DNA from: Cudoniella acicularis
Taxonomy: Eukaryota > Ascomycota > Leotiomycetes > Helotiales > Helotiaceae
Assembly (NCBI GenBank): GCA_013054445.1
Contig: JAAMPI010000001.1
Coordinates: forward strand, 1 to 64,000
DNA length: 64,000 nucleotides
Direction: 5' to 3'
Positions 11,100-22,841 of this stretch are shown here, piece after piece (the first letter of the stretch is position 1; each line of letters opens with the position of its first letter). The translations under genes and the position numbers were made by a program. Below the pieces are notes generated by a model. The model was given only the letters and a program-made list of their open reading frames with translations, was not told the origin of the DNA and searched no databases.

Positions 11100-11186
11100 T
11101 CCTCGATGGTCTAGTGGTCATGATTTCCGCTTGTCATCCCCTTGACAAGGCCGCGGGAGACCTGGGTTCGATTCCCAGTCGAGGAG
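11100..11186 (+). tRNA. tRNA-Asp (GTC) with a 15-nt intron
   Basis: A cloverleaf folds by eye: acceptor TCCTCGA (11100-11106) pairs with TCGAGGA (11179-11185), and box A- and box B-like blocks (GGTCTAGTGG and GGTTCGATTCC) are present. The anticodon stem CCGC (11127-11130) pairs with GCGG (11153-11156). The loop is TTGTCA, anticodon GTC at 11133-11135. A 15-nt intron (11137-11151) sits one base 3' of the anticodon, the canonical position. It contains TGACAAG, complementary to seven bases spanning the anticodon. Removing it leaves a 72-nt tRNA; CCA is not encoded. Confidence 0.93.
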
Positions 11187-11540
11187 GCAATACTGTCTCT
11201 TCGAGTTCATATGTTTCAGACATCCTGAGTTTACACTCAGATTTCATCTTTTTAATTTTTTGGGATTCTATTTTTGGTGGCTTTGTGGGTAAGTTTTTAA
11301 CGAGTAATTCGATTTAGTATGAGAGATGGGTTGGAGGTTTAGGTGAGGTAGGGAACTTGGGACCTAGTCTTCTAGACTGCCCGCATGACTCATTAAACAA
11401 TATCCGACCGTGACACTCTTTTATCATCGAGACTTAGGCTTCTCTTATGGTTTATGAAACCTGAGCTAGACTAAACTAACAGCAGTTATAGTAATATCAT
11501 CATATCATTATTGGGTATCCGAAATTAATTTCCTGCACAC
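11187..11540. other. Intergenic between tRNA-Asp and POL4
   Basis: Short AT-rich spacer with T-runs after 11247 that could end Pol III transcription. No gene seen. Confidence 0.6.
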
Positions 11541-13487
11541 TTAGTCGGTACACCTCTCTATTGGGTCTCTCCACTCCAATCCGATAGCCTCGAAAACCCT
11601 CTTCTCCTTCACAAGCATATCACCACCGCCTTTTTCCAAGTCGATCCAAGTACCATTCGCCACACTCCTCACTCCACTACTATCAAATTTCCATCCTTTC
11701 TTATTCCTGCAGAAAGACCTCAAATCCTTCTCAAATGCTTTCCCACCCGACCATCCAAGGATCGCACAACCTGCAGTTTTCCAAGGGGTGACAATTATGT
11801 CCACTCTCCGATGAGGGTTTGGATTCTCCGCATTGGGATTCTTCTTCAGATCTGCTTTCTTCATCGGCCAATCTGGATCTTGCCATGCAACAAACATGTG
11901 ATCTAGCGAATCAAACCCGCTCTTTGATCTCTTCATGCCTCCCTTCCAGGAAACCGGACTCTGACCCCTCTCACTGGTTCTCTCCGAGTACTTGAGGGTG
12001 TGTGTCACATGGCCACTTTCTTCCAAGCTCTCAAGTAGAGGGCAGAGAAACCCTTCTGTTGTTTCTTCATCAGGATTGCTCAAGATGACATCGACGTCGC
12101 CACAATCGGGTTTGCCTTTTCTATAACCGCCACAGATAACCATCTGAAATCCAGGTCGAAGTTTGACCGCATGATCCAAGACGATGTTTGCGATTTTTTC
12201 TACCTCCTTTCTTGACATCCGCTGCTGAAACTCATTGTAGAATTTGACGCCAATTTGCTGTCCTCTGTGAAGGGTATCCCAGCCGTACTGTATAACATCT
12301 TCGATAGTTCTCCATCCCTTCTTATAGAATTGCCTCGCTGTCGTATCCCCAACATCAAAAATGCCGGTGAACAGAATCAGAGCCTGGTTTTTTTCATCTG
12401 TTTGAAGATCATCAGCTTCCTGGAGATGGCCAGTATTCTTCCATTCCTGAAAGAGTCCAGCAATTTTTTGTCCACAGTTTGGGAGATTGAGCACTTCCTT
12501 TGCAGATTTCAATTTATAGGGGTAAGCAGAAATAGTTGAGATGCCCCCCGAATACGCCTTATCGGAAAACTTATGGCCCACAGCTTCTGCTCCCATTAGG
12601 ATATGAGCATCTCTGATGATCCGTAATTGGGACAAGAATTCGTCATTTACGCAATGGAGGGGTGTCGGGCGTTCACAAGAATATTTTGAATGTAGATAGG
12701 CTGGTACGGGTGGCAGGTTGGCAACAATATCATGTTCTGAGGTTGTTTCATGGAGAAGACGAGGTGGCCGTGTGGAAGCCTGTGATCCTTGACTCTGAGA
12801 TTTGCTAGGCTTATTCCTATGGTGGGATTTCTCCATTGGTGGTGCTTCGGCTTTCATTCGGGATAGTGCGTGTGAAGGGTTCTTCTGTTTATCGGGTTTG
12901 GTGTGTTGTGGTTCTCCTGTTATTCTGCCCTCGTAGATCAAATAATCTTCTATCGGTAGCAGCTTCCCTGCGGTAACAGAGTCCGTATACCAAGAGAGTT
13001 TCAATACCTTGACGGTATCTTTCTTTGTTCCATGCGACCTGTTTGGCTTTGTCGACGCATTTCGAATTGCACTAGCAGGTTCTCCTAAGCTTACGGTTGC
13101 AGAGATGCGACCATTTGAAGGAGTTTTCCGTGGCTTGCTTGCAACTTCGGTATCTGTCTGTCCCTCTGACTCAGTGGAAGAGTCCAGCGTTATCACATCC
13201 TTCCCATCTTTATCCTTATTTACCCTCTGCTTCTTTTTCGGACGCGTACGGCGTTCGTTTTCGGCCTCGCTTGTATCGTTGATCTTTCCCTTGCTCACAA
13301 CCTCCTCAGTAAAGAGCTTCAATGTACGGAGGTCATGCGCTGCTCGTTTCGCAGTCTTGATGTTTCCAAGTATCAGCTCTGCTTCCTCGAGATTGTAAAC
13401 AGGATCTATTTGTTTTGCGAGTTTGTGAAGTTCATCAACCTTGAGAAAGCTTTTGAGGAGGTAGATGGGCGGGAATTTGAGAGGCAT
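11541..13487 (-). CDS. POL4: Family X DNA polymerase (Pol4 / Pol beta-like)
   Basis: Nuclear gap-filling DNA polymerase acting in non-homologous end joining and base excision repair. One intronless frame of 648 residues. The N-terminus (PPIYLLKSFLKVDEL..) matches the start of fungal Pol4 proteins, followed by a Lys/Ser-rich linker with acidic runs and then the polymerase core. Visible core parts: an 8-kDa/fingers region with the GIFDVGDTTARQFYKKGWRT helix-hairpin-helix; the palm motif GGYRKGKPDCGDVDV (about 450-466) with two catalytic Asp; the third Asp in HRRVDIIV (about 565); and a thumb with AILGWSGGKAFEKDLR. Length fits fungal Pol4 (about 580-700). The start at 13487 is the first ATG and fits the family's N-terminal pattern. 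It is read toward the tRNA. Confidence 0.93.
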   Translation of the reverse strand: MPLKFPPIYLLKSFLKVDELHKLAKQIDPVYNLEEAELILGNIKTAKRAAHDLRTLKLFTEEVVSKGKINDTSEAENERRTRPKKKQRVNKDKDGKDVITLDSSTESEGQTDTEVASKPRKTPSNGRISATVSLGEPASAIRNASTKPNRSHGTKKDTVKVLKLSWYTDSVTAGKLLPIEDYLIYEGRITGEPQHTKPDKQKNPSHALSRMKAEAPPMEKSHHRNKPSKSQSQGSQASTRPPRLLHETTSEHDIVANLPPVPAYLHSKYSCERPTPLHCVNDEFLSQLRIIRDAHILMGAEAVGHKFSDKAYSGGISTISAYPYKLKSAKEVLNLPNCGQKIAGLFQEWKNTGHLQEADDLQTDEKNQALILFTGIFDVGDTTARQFYKKGWRTIEDVIQYGWDTLHRGQQIGVKFYNEFQQRMSRKEVEKIANIVLDHAVKLRPGFQMVICGGYRKGKPDCGDVDVILSNPDEETTEGFLCPLLESLEESGHVTHTLKYSERTSERGQSPVSWKGGMKRSKSGFDSLDHMFVAWQDPDWPMKKADLKKNPNAENPNPHRRVDIIVTPWKTAGCAILGWSGGKAFEKDLRSFCRNKKGWKFDSSGVRSVANGTWIDLEKGGGDMLVKEKRVFEAIGLEWRDPIERCTD

Positions 13488-14419
13488 TGTGTCCGCCAGG
13501 TATAAGCTGGTTGATCTTGTTGGGGTAGCGAGTTGTGAATCGCGGGGTTCTTTATGTTGTTAGATGGGGATAAAGCGATGACGAGTTGATCACTTTTGCG
13601 CATCCAGACATCGCGTTAAGTAGCCTCTGGCTTCAAAAAGTATCATGTGGAATCTTTTCGGTTGCATTTGCTTCAGAATGTTGCGAGGCAATTCAAACCC
13701 AAGATGTTGTGGGGAGCACACTAGAGTCCACCTGGTGGTCGAAAGATATCGATTACGTAAGGGCAATAAATGGATCTGATTAGGCCCTGCTAGAGAGGGG
13801 TTAAATGTTCATATAAAATCGAGAGCAGTAAAATTTATTGTTATTTCACTGCTTTTTAGTTATTATTAATGAGAGGTTGAATACATCCAAGAGCTCAGGC
13901 TAGTATTGTTTTGAAATGGCTCAAATACTAAATCTGCTTTTTCGAGTCCTACTCCCTCCCATACGAATGCTCTTTCCCTCGTATGGTAATGAATAATCGC
14001 CCTCATCAACCGGTCACAGGTTGCATTAAAATAGACTATTTTGATGGTGCGTTGCTGAATGGCAACTGAACTGTGAGTTTTACCCAGAATTACAATTTAT
14101 TACCACTAGGCTGCTGTGAGTGACTAGGGAATATATCACTGGATGATAGAAATGGGGTCTAATTAATTAAGCCTTGACTTACTTTGTGAGAACTTAGTTA
14201 GAAAACATACTCACAAAAATCCATTGCCGAGTACGGCCAGGAGTTCATAGTATACATTTTTTGTCTGTTTCATTGGTAGCACGCGCTGAGCCACCATCTA
14301 TAGATTCCGTTCTTTGCCTGATGAACGCCAAATGCTTAACCAGAGCCGTTGAATATTCTCCCAACGCCATCGAAGCTGTTTTTTACCCCCTTGGGACATT
14401 TCTGCGTAGCCACCAGGTT
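13488..14419. other. Intergenic, AT-rich
   Basis: Promoter of POL4 and 3' region of the TFIIE-alpha gene. Nothing else recognised. Confidence 0.6.
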
Positions 14420-15873
14420 TTATACATCCTCAAACTCAACGTCTTCTTCGCTTTCCTCTTCATCTTTTGGTGTGGGTTCCTCGATTCTGACCTTCTTCGC
14501 AGGGCGACCTTCTTCATTCGGCGTACCAGGTCCTGTTACCGGACTCGTTACGCCTGTGCTGGTCCCACTACCCGAAGCACTGCCACGCTTCTTCAGGACG
14601 CCTGCCAAGCCACTTCCAGATGGAGCAGAAGCTGGCTTACCTTCTCCTCCAAAAGAGCTGGCAGGAGTTCCCACACCTGATCCGGTGCCAGTCGGAACCA
14701 CATCCTCAAAGCCAAGGTCTTCTTCATCTTCGTCATCGGTTTCATACTCCTCGTCTTGCTCTTGCTCAGCTTCTTTGGCCTGCTCAGCCTTTAGCCTTGC
14801 AAAGTAATCATCAATCTCAGTACTATCGCCATTTGCAGATGCTGTGTCAAAACTGAGGTCCTTCTTGTCAGGCTCCAAAGACTCGGAGGAATGCGAGCCG
14901 GTGTTCGCACCAAATTTCACTTGCTCCCCACTGATTGTGCTATGGGTGAAATGAACTGGTAGAGCATTCTGTGCTGCAGTCTTCTCCTTTCTTGCTTTCT
15001 CAGCAGCAATATCAGCTTCAGTAGGGCCGTCAGAAGTAGTAAGCGTAACGGATATCGATGTAGGTCCAGTATTAGCCAATCCCTTGACTGCTGTAGGTCT
15101 TTCAACCGCTGCGTCAAGAGGTGCAGTCTCGCTGGCAGGGTTAGTCTCATCACGAAATACCTTTCGCGCAGAACTCAAAGCTTGCTCGAATGTGTTCTCA
15201 GGGATTATGACTTGATCGATCTTTGGCAATAGGTCGGTGATAAATTTGAATTGGGCGTTCAGCTTCGTCGATTGTTCGTGTCCACCTCGATTGGTCTCCG
15301 TAACTGGCTCGAGATCGTGTCCGCACCGATGACAGAGAAATCCATTGGGACCTGTCTTATCTAACACCTCCATCACAGTCCACTCAGCCTTGCATCTGGG
15401 ACAAAAGTATTCCTTCCTTTCGAGTGCCGGTACTGTATTTCCCTGAACCTGTTTATCGATAAGATATACTCGCCACTTAATTGCATCGATTGTAGCACGG
15501 TAGTCGATGTAGTAGTAAGTTCGGTTCATCGGGCGCTGTTGGCCTTCCTTAATTTCTGGTCGAGTATGACTGCAAGAGGGCGGAGTTAGCAGCAAAAGTG
15601 AGAATATAATCGAGATGACCTTACACTGCTAGGAATCGGTCCTCTTTCAGGCGACCACAAAGCTTATGAAGTTCTTTCGTGTTCATACCCATAAGATATG
15701 CCATATCGTCATCGCGCAAACTGTTGATTGTGTCAACAACTCCTTTCGAAGATACTGAGCACTCATCAAGAGACATACGCTGAATGGATGATCAGCGCAT
15801 CAACTACCAGAATGTGCTTCGTTTCATAGAACGAGCGCACGCAGGAGCGCACAAGCATCTGCGCCAAATCCAT
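14420..15873 (-). CDS. TFA1: Transcription initiation factor TFIIE, alpha subunit
   Basis: Large subunit of TFIIE, which recruits and regulates TFIIH at RNA polymerase II promoters. Three exons (15873-15779, 15720-15625, 15569-14420) join in phase to 446 residues. The winged-helix domain spans the first two exons and start of the third (MLVRSCVRSFYETKHILVVD, then LRDDDMAYLMGMNTKELHKL, then the REDRFLAVHTR-like segment). A zinc ribbon follows with CPRC (about 120) and CHRC (about 146). The C-terminal half is acidic and disordered, ending EESEEDVEFEDV, as in the yeast protein that contacts TFIIH. The long open frame lacks the first helices, so a single-exon annotation starting at 15595 would miss them. 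It is divergent from PUS1 with 451 bp between starts. Confidence 0.95.
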
Positions 15874-16324
15874 GATTGCAGTTGCTCTCAAAATAAGCCG
15901 AGAAGATTGTGTAGTAGCAGTTGAATAAGGCTTCCTGAGGCGGGTTTGCGCAAAGGATGAGCTGTGAGAAGGATGGCGACAAGGTCATCCAGAAGAACAA
16001 GGAAAGATACTTCAAAGAAAGTGGAAGGCGCCCATTCTCCACGTCAACAGCAGGTCATGTTGAGAGGTGAATCAGAAGGGGTGAAGCAGCGAAAAGGCGT
16101 CCGATGTTAAGAGGGACAATGTTGTAGAGTAGGGGAAGGAATTATTCACAGGCCGAGGAGAGGGTTGCCTTGAGGTCCCGCAAGGCTGAATCGAGCTAGT
16201 CCCTTTTAGTACTAGTACTCCCGCCTTGCTGGATTTTTCAGGGAGCACCAAATGCCCCACCAAATTGAACTGGACTTTGACTTTTGCAATTGGATGCTAT
16301 GAGAGGCAGCCAAACCTTTGCACG
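15874..16324. promoter_or_regulatory. Divergent promoter region, TFA1 / PUS1
   Basis: 451 bp between two divergent start codons. No other gene recognised. Confidence 0.6.
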
Positions 16325-18252
16325 ATGGCAGACAACGCTCCTTCAGCTGGGTCGACTAGGACAGGTGTTGAGGGTGCCAGTCGCGAGGATAGGGGCCCGT
16401 CCCAATCATACTCGAGGAATTCGAGGGGGGGCAGAGGGCAAGGCAGTCGAGGTCGAGGAGGAAATCAGGGCCGTGGGAGGGACAGGGGCTTCGGTGCGAA
16501 TAATTCGAGAGGTCGTCACAAAAAGGCGGACATGGGGCGTGGCGAATGGAGGTATGTTCTGCTACGGTCTCAATCTACTACACGACTAACTAAACAAGTC
16601 GTATGAATACAGACAAGAGGAAGCGGAATGAAGAAGAGCAAGCAGCTAAACGCCTAAGGACCGGAGCAGAAAACGAATATGCTACGACCCAATTTTCAAA
16701 AGAGGAGATTGAAGCGGAAGGCCGAAAACCAAAAAGGAAAGTTGCTGTTTTGATTGGTTATGCAGGGTCTGGATACAAGGGGATGCAGATCAATGGCAAC
16801 GAAAAGACAATCGAAGGCGATATATTCAAGGCCTTTGTTGCGGCTGGTGCAATATCGAAGGCCAACGCGGATGATCCAAAAAAATCGTCTTTAGTGCGAT
16901 GTGCTCGTACAGATAAGGGTGTTCATGCTGCAGGCAATGTTATATCCTTGAAGCTTATTGTGGAGGAGCCCGACATTGTCCAGAAAATAAACGAGCATTT
17001 ACCTCCACAAATCAGAATATGGGGTATGGAGCGAACAAATGGCTCATTTAGCTGCTACCAGACTTGCGATTCAAGATGGTACGAGTACCTAATCCCGACC
17101 TACTCCTTCATACCACCACACCCGAAAAGTTTTATGGGCAAAAAGCTGGTTGAATCTGCTGAGAAAGAAGGTGTTCTTGACCAATGGAGGTCCCGCCAAG
17201 AGGATGCCGCCGATTTCTGGGAGAAGGCAGAAACGGAGTATGTGAAGCCAATCCTTGACAAGCTTGACCCCGAGATGCAAGAAGCAGTCATGGCTCTTAT
17301 TCATAGCTCTGTCGACGAAAATGAGCCGGAAGTTTCAAAGAAGAAACAAAAGCAAGCAGCTAAGGCTAGAGAAGCCGCTAGTGTCCAAAAATCCGACTCT
17401 GATGGGTCAAAATCCAATTTAACACAGGCCGATGAAGCCATCGACAGCGAGCGTGGACCTTCGATGGTCAAGGAAGAAAAGCCGGAAGACATCGTTGATA
17501 CCTCCAAGTCTTCGGATAGTGTGTCTGAATCTGCTCGACGAAACGGTGGGGATGAAGAAAATCTGGAGACAAAAAATGAGGCCGGAGGAGAAGTGAAAAA
17601 CAAGGATGAAATGGAGGGGATAGAAGTCAAAGTTGTGAACGATGTTCAAATTAAGAAAGAAGAAGGGACAGAAGCTTCAAAATCAATCCTGACACCACTC
17701 GATGTCGCCGTTAAGGAGATCAAGGCAGCTTACATTGCCGCCAAAAAAGCTTACCGCATCTCAGACTACCGTCGCCAAAGAGTTCAAGATGCACTCAGCT
17801 GCTATATCGGCACTCGCAACTTCCACAACTACACCATCCAAAAAACATTCCTCGATCCCTCAGCCAAACGAGTAATTCGCTCTTTTAAAGTCGGCCCAAC
17901 CCCTGTTATCATCAACGACACAGAATGGCTGTCTCTGAAAGTTCATGGTCAGTCCTTCATGATGCATCAAATTAGGAAGATGGTAGCAACGGCAGCACTG
18001 GTTGTGAGATGCGGCACTGAACTTAGCATCATTCAGGAGAGTTACGGACAGGCTACAATTAGTATTCCAAAAGCACCGGGACTAGGTTTATTACTTGAAA
18101 GGCCTGTATTCGACACCTATAATGAGCAGGCCAAGACCAAATATGAAAGAGAGAAGATTGATTTTGACAAGTTCCAGAAGGAAATGGATGAGTTCAAGCA
18201 GAGGGAGATTTATGATAGGATATTCAGGGAAGAGGAGAAAGATCACCAGTGA
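16325..18252 (+). CDS. PUS1: tRNA pseudouridine synthase Pus1
   Basis: Converts uridine to pseudouridine in tRNAs and some mRNAs and snRNAs; nuclear in yeast. Two exons (16325-16551, 16599-18252) give 626 residues. Intron 16552-16598 is 47 nt, with CTAAC branch and an AAG acceptor; the ACAG acceptor eight bases later breaks the frame. The N-terminus is Arg/Gly-rich (RGG-like), then KRKRNEEEQAAKRLR, likely nuclear localisation. The TruA-type core begins VAVLIGYAGSGYKGMQ and contains the catalytic ARTDKGVHA (Asp about 181). A Lys/Glu-rich insertion of about 150 residues separates the two half-domains, which resume at SDYRRQRVQ and include FMMHQIRKM. A donor-like GTGAGT at the stop codon makes the extreme C-terminus slightly uncertain. 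Confidence 0.94.
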
Positions 18253-18852
18253 GTTTTGCTCATAAGATTGGCCATTATTGGATAATTACAGTTGGTTAAT
18301 TCCGATTTAGATTTCATACCTTCTTCCACCACATTGATCATTATCGCACAGACTACTTCCTTTGGGTCACTGCTGAGGGAATTTCGGCCGCAAGGCAGAG
18401 CAAAGTCAGAGCAGAACTAATGGAGGATGATAATGCTAGTGATAATGAGCCTGATGCCAATGGAGAAGAGGGTTGAGCGATGAGCTTGAAACACAACCAA
18501 CCAAGTATCAGTTTTATAGGCAGCTTCTATAGCTCGTCTCTGAGACACAGATGTGGCCAAGACCTGAAAATGTGATCTGCCGCGGAACATTGGAACATTG
18601 ACCGAAGTACAAGGCTTTGAATACATAGATATTAGAGAGCAAGCCACCAATCAAGTCTTACCATGTCTAATACTGTCGAAACTCCTATGACTATGCACAT
18701 GAATCGTAATTGTGAGGTAGAGCCCAAATTTCTTTTGCCAGTCCCACACCAAACGCCCGCTGAGATTTGCCAATACCAAGTAGAGCATCTACTTTTCTTT
18801 GCGCCTGAGATGCTTCAGGATAGATGTTAGTAGTCCAGGTTTCCGTTTCCAA
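18253..18852. other. Convergent intergenic region PUS1 / MED22
   Basis: Both flanking genes end here. No gene or RNA recognised. Confidence 0.6.
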
Positions 18853-19675
18853 TTATGATCCAGATCCAGAAGCAGCATTCGTAGACTCAGCATCCTTCCT
18901 TAAGATATTCTCAGCTAGTTGTCCAACCCTGACTGAGTCCACATCCATGCTCCCCTCCCCCTCCCCCTCTCCAATGTCTCTCAATGGTCCAAAGAGCCAC
19001 AATTCTTTGAGTTCCCTCGAAAGCTGTAAAAGATCTTGAGTGGTTTTGACCTAAATTCGACATTAGTCCTAATTCTCGAGGCTCATCATCAATCATCAAC
19101 CATAGAAGCTCATGCATTCCACATCTCGCATAAATACACGTCAATAATTTGAATCCCCAGAAGACTTGCAGTTTGTACCATCAAACCAAAATAAACACAC
19201 ATCGAACACGAATAAAATAGATAGACATACCAACGCAGCAGTCTCAACCTCCATAGCAAGCGATTGGGCCGCAGCATGCTCCTTCACCGCGCTCGTCACG
19301 TTTTCTTTCTCGTCATCTTTCATACTAGCAAGTGAAACCAACTTCATGAACCGATCGAGCATCTCAGCGACTCCTCGCTGTTCCCGATCTAGATATGCGC
19401 GCGTATTAGTGGTGTTTGAAGGTCGCGTAGTTGTGGTGGCTGGCTGAGTGACAAGTTGAACTTCTTGTGCCATATCGGCAGGAATAGATGGGGTAGAAAC
19501 TTGAGATTTATGTATGTGAGGAGCTTCAGCTTGAAGGAGACCTCTTGTGTTGCGGTATTGTGTTTTGTGGTTGAGCGCTGTAATGGAATTTCTTGACAGG
19601 AATTGAAGAAGTCGGAAATGAAGTTGAACATGGCTTACCGATCAAACTACTAGTTGTGGCCTGCTCCCCGTCCAT
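18853..19675 (-). CDS. MED22: Mediator subunit 22 (Med22/Srb6)
   Basis: Head-module subunit of Mediator, bridging activators to RNA polymerase II. Three exons (19675-19639, 19577-19231, 19050-18853) join in phase to 193 residues. The middle exon holds an AYLDREQRGVAEMLDRFMKL helix; the last exon holds TTQDLLQLSRELKELWLFG, the family's C-terminal signature, then an acidic low-complexity tail. A shorter model starting at 19473 is possible, but the 37-nt first exon splices cleanly and gives an N-terminal helix of the expected kind. Identification rests on the helix pattern and the LKELWLFG block, not an alignment. Confidence 0.75.
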
Positions 19676-19938
19676 TGCAGGCACTCGGTTAAAAAAATAT
19701 TTGATAGTGAATGTAGTTGTGAAAATGGAAGGAGCATTGTGAAGCTCAAGTTCGAGGTGAATGCCCCTCAGGCACGGACCATATTCCACGCCGCTTTACC
19801 ACTTTCGCCTGACTGCCCCTCTATGCTTCGAACACGGATTCCGACAACTCTCAAACATCAGAGGGCCTTTCACCAAGCTGCCTTAGCCCTCCCCTCGTTC
19901 TCCTCCATACTTGAACATTATCGAAATCAGCAGCGAAA

Positions 19939-21067
19939 ATGCAGTCCGGAATATCAGGTACCTTTTTCACTGACCCAAACTACTCAGCAGCTCAGCTCCA
20001 ACTAATCAACCCCTCTCCAGCCTCCCAAGAACTGCAAACCGCATTCAACAACCTTGTCTCAAACGAGTCCCAACGAGGCCTTCTTGTAACCATAGAAAAA
20101 GAATCCCTCGTCCCCTCTACCGTCCTCTCCCCCTCCTCATCCTCCTTCGAGTCCGACCTCTCCCTCCTTACACCCCACCTCCAGCCCAAAACCGCGCTCT
20201 ATATCATCCTACGCCGCTATGAATCCACCACTCCCTCGCCCTTCATTGCTGTCACCTATGTCCCAGATGCCGCGCCCGTGCGACAGAAGATGCTCTTCGC
20301 ATCTACGCGCTTAACCCTTGTGCGCGAATTGGGAATCGAGAGATTCAGGGAGACGATATTTGCGAATAAGGAGGAAGATCTAAGCGCGGAGGGGTTCAAG
20401 AAACATGATAAGCATACTGCTTTGGAGGCGCCCTTGACGGAAGAAGAGGTTAGTCTTGGGGAGGTAAAAAGGAAGGAGGCAGAGGAGGGTAGGGGACTTG
20501 GGGAGAGGAAGAGTCATGTTAGTAGTGGAGTGAGCATGCCAATTACGGATGAGGCTACAGGAGCCTTGAAAAACTTGGGAGGTGGAGAGGGAGATAATGG
20601 TAATTTAGTACAACTCGTAAGTGTATTATCCATTGCAAAGTTACATTTTGGAATGAATGCTAACTATGCCACTAATCGGACAGAAAATCAACATCTCCAC
20701 AGAAACCATGGAATTGGCTTCTGTCACCAGCACACCGATTGCATCACTCTCGACAACCATCTCCTCTACCGAACCCCGGTACTCGTTCTATCGCTTCACA
20801 CACTCTCATAATGGCGAAACCACCTCCCCAATCCTATTCATCTATACCTGCCCTTCCGGCTCCAAGATCAAAGAGCGAATGTTATATGCAGCATCATCTC
20901 GTTCCGCTGTGCAAGTCGCAGACACAGAAGCTGGCATAAAAGTCGAGAAGAAAATTGAGGCAAGCAGCCCTGAGGATATTAGCGAAGCGAGCGTACTGGA
21001 TGACTTACATCCCAAGGTTGAGGTTAAGAAGGCGTTCGAGAGGCCTAAGAGGCCAGGAAGAAAATGA
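19939..21067 (+). CDS. TWF1: Twinfilin (two ADF-homology domains)
   Basis: Actin-monomer-binding and barbed-end regulator in cortical actin patches. Three exons: 19939-19957, 20021-20616 and 20684-21067 (332 residues). Exon 1 is only 19 nt; splicing yields MQSGISASQEL, the conserved twinfilin start. Intron 1 (63 nt) is a multiple of three and stop-free, so an unspliced prediction inserts 21 false residues. The N-terminal ADF-H domain includes RGLLVTIEKESLVP; the second domain includes SFYRFTHSHNG and KERMLYAASSR. The tail ends RPKRPGRK, as in other twinfilins. It diverges from MED22 with 263 bp between starts. Confidence 0.92.
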
Positions 21068-21458
21068 GGTGTTAGTATTACGCATTGGATGGACGGCTGT
21101 TCCGGATTTTGGAGTTTTTTTTGGCTACGAACAAACAGGAATATAAAAGCGAATGAACGGGAGGTAAATGGAACATGATCAATTCAGGACGCTATGCTGG
21201 AATATGCTCCTGTACAAGTCATATGAGAATAGACCAAAAATGCAGGTGCATGAAATACCGCCATACCAATTCTCCTCATACATTGCTTCTTTCATCAAGA
21301 TATCCCTCCCCAACTTATCCCAAAGTTCCAAAACAACCTTCCCCAATTCAATTTATATACCTTCCAGTCTAAAGCCAAGATTTTAGATATCAAAATGTGT
21401 ATTCAACCTCCCCACAACTTCACCATTTTCTGAGCTGAAGCCAAAGATATGGCTAGCT
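21068..21458. other. Convergent intergenic region TWF1 / SFC1
   Basis: 3' ends of both neighbours; no gene seen. Confidence 0.6.
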
Positions 21459-22841
21459 CTATTCTTCATACTGTCCACCCACGATTGGAATAGTGCTGTG
21501 TTCAAGCTTCTCCTTCAGGAACTCGTATACGGTGAATGTGACAGCTTGACCGGGTGCTACTCGCATGATACGGGGCGTGATACCCTTGTAGAAAGCGTGG
21601 AAACCTTCTTGTCTATTTTTCTATTGTTAGCACTTATCCATCAACGCCTTTCAACCCACAATGCTTCCTTCATCTTCAGACCTCGACTCGAATTCCTCAG
21701 GGAAAGATATAACAATTGTGCCAAAAAAGCGGGAGAACCAGAGGAAACTCACTTAAACATATCCCTCGCAATACTCGCAATCCTCCCCATTGCCGTCTCC
21801 CCAGGCACCCCTGGCGTCTTCTGCAACCTCGTCTTAATCGTATCAATGGGTGCATTACTCAGTGGTCCCATCGCTCCACTCACAAGCCCAATCAAGGTAG
21901 TTTGATAACTAGGCAAAGGACTATCACTATACTGCGGCTGCCACTTCTGCAACAACTCCTTAAACTCCGTATAAGCGGTGAAATTCACAGCTTGGTTACT
22001 ACCCTGTCGCAAAGCGGTGAGGGACACGCCGCGGTAGAGAGCTCCGATGCCTTCTTCTTTCACCACGGTGTAGAGGGCGTGTGCGGCATTGCGGTATTTG
22101 GGGATGTCGAGCGGGTCCGCCATGCTGTGGTGTTGGGCTTGGAGGCGGATTTTTATTACTTCCATTGGGGTTACTACTGCGACGGCCTCGGTTACTCCTG
22201 CTGCTAGGCCGGCTGGAGGGATCTTGTTAGCTGTTGTATTTATTTCGTGTTTGGGCTTTTGGCAACTGTAGGAGATTTGAGATATAAATCGCTCCAGTTG
22301 AGTAACATCCGGCAGAAATTGGGGAAATGGTAGTAAAGGCATAAATAAAACTCACCCAAGAAAGTCGACCGCCCAGATACAGCTCCAGTCTCCTTATCCG
22401 CAAGCATCTTCTTATACGCCTCAAAACTTGTAAATCGTATCGCCATCTTCGGTACAATACCCGTCATTACAGCGCCCAGTCCCTTGTATAAAGCTAGGGG
22501 TGTTTCCTTCCTTGCGATTTCTACACCAGTCTTAATGAAGCCTCTCCTTTTTGCACCAGGAGCACGAGCTCGCCGCGAGAGTTGCATTCGAACTTTGATG
22601 GTATCTAATAGCATAGTTAGTTATTTTGTAGATTAGCTTTAGAGGAGGGATAGCATACCTAAGGGATGGCAAACCATGGCTTCCATCATGCCTGCTGCTC
22701 CTCCAGCTGTTGAAAATGTGTTAGCATGTGCTTTCTGACTCAAAATCTCAGATAATTAAAGGATTTGGGCTCACCGATTAAATTCGTTGCCACCGAAGCT
22801 GGCTTCTTGCCATTCGACCCCCCAACTTTTTTCGCCGACAT
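21459..22841 (-). CDS. SFC1: Mitochondrial succinate/fumarate carrier
   Basis: Inner-membrane antiporter (Sfc1/Acr1; AcuL in Aspergillus) exchanging cytosolic succinate for fumarate, needed for growth on C2 compounds through the glyoxylate cycle. Five exons (22841-22775, 22706-22659, 22604-22356, 22212-21753, 21612-21459) join in phase to 325 residues, the normal length. Three carrier repeats are visible with their signatures: HPLDTIKVRM, TPMEVIKIRLQ and APIDTIKTRLQ. The start MSAKKVGG and the GGAAGMMEAMVCHPLDTIK block match the Sfc1 subgroup better than other carriers. No damage is seen in this gene. Confidence 0.93.

Noticed and set aside
14349..14807. Plus-strand Ser-rich frame opposite TFIIE-alpha
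   Set aside because: Low-complexity mirror of the acidic Glu/Asp-rich tail of the real gene.
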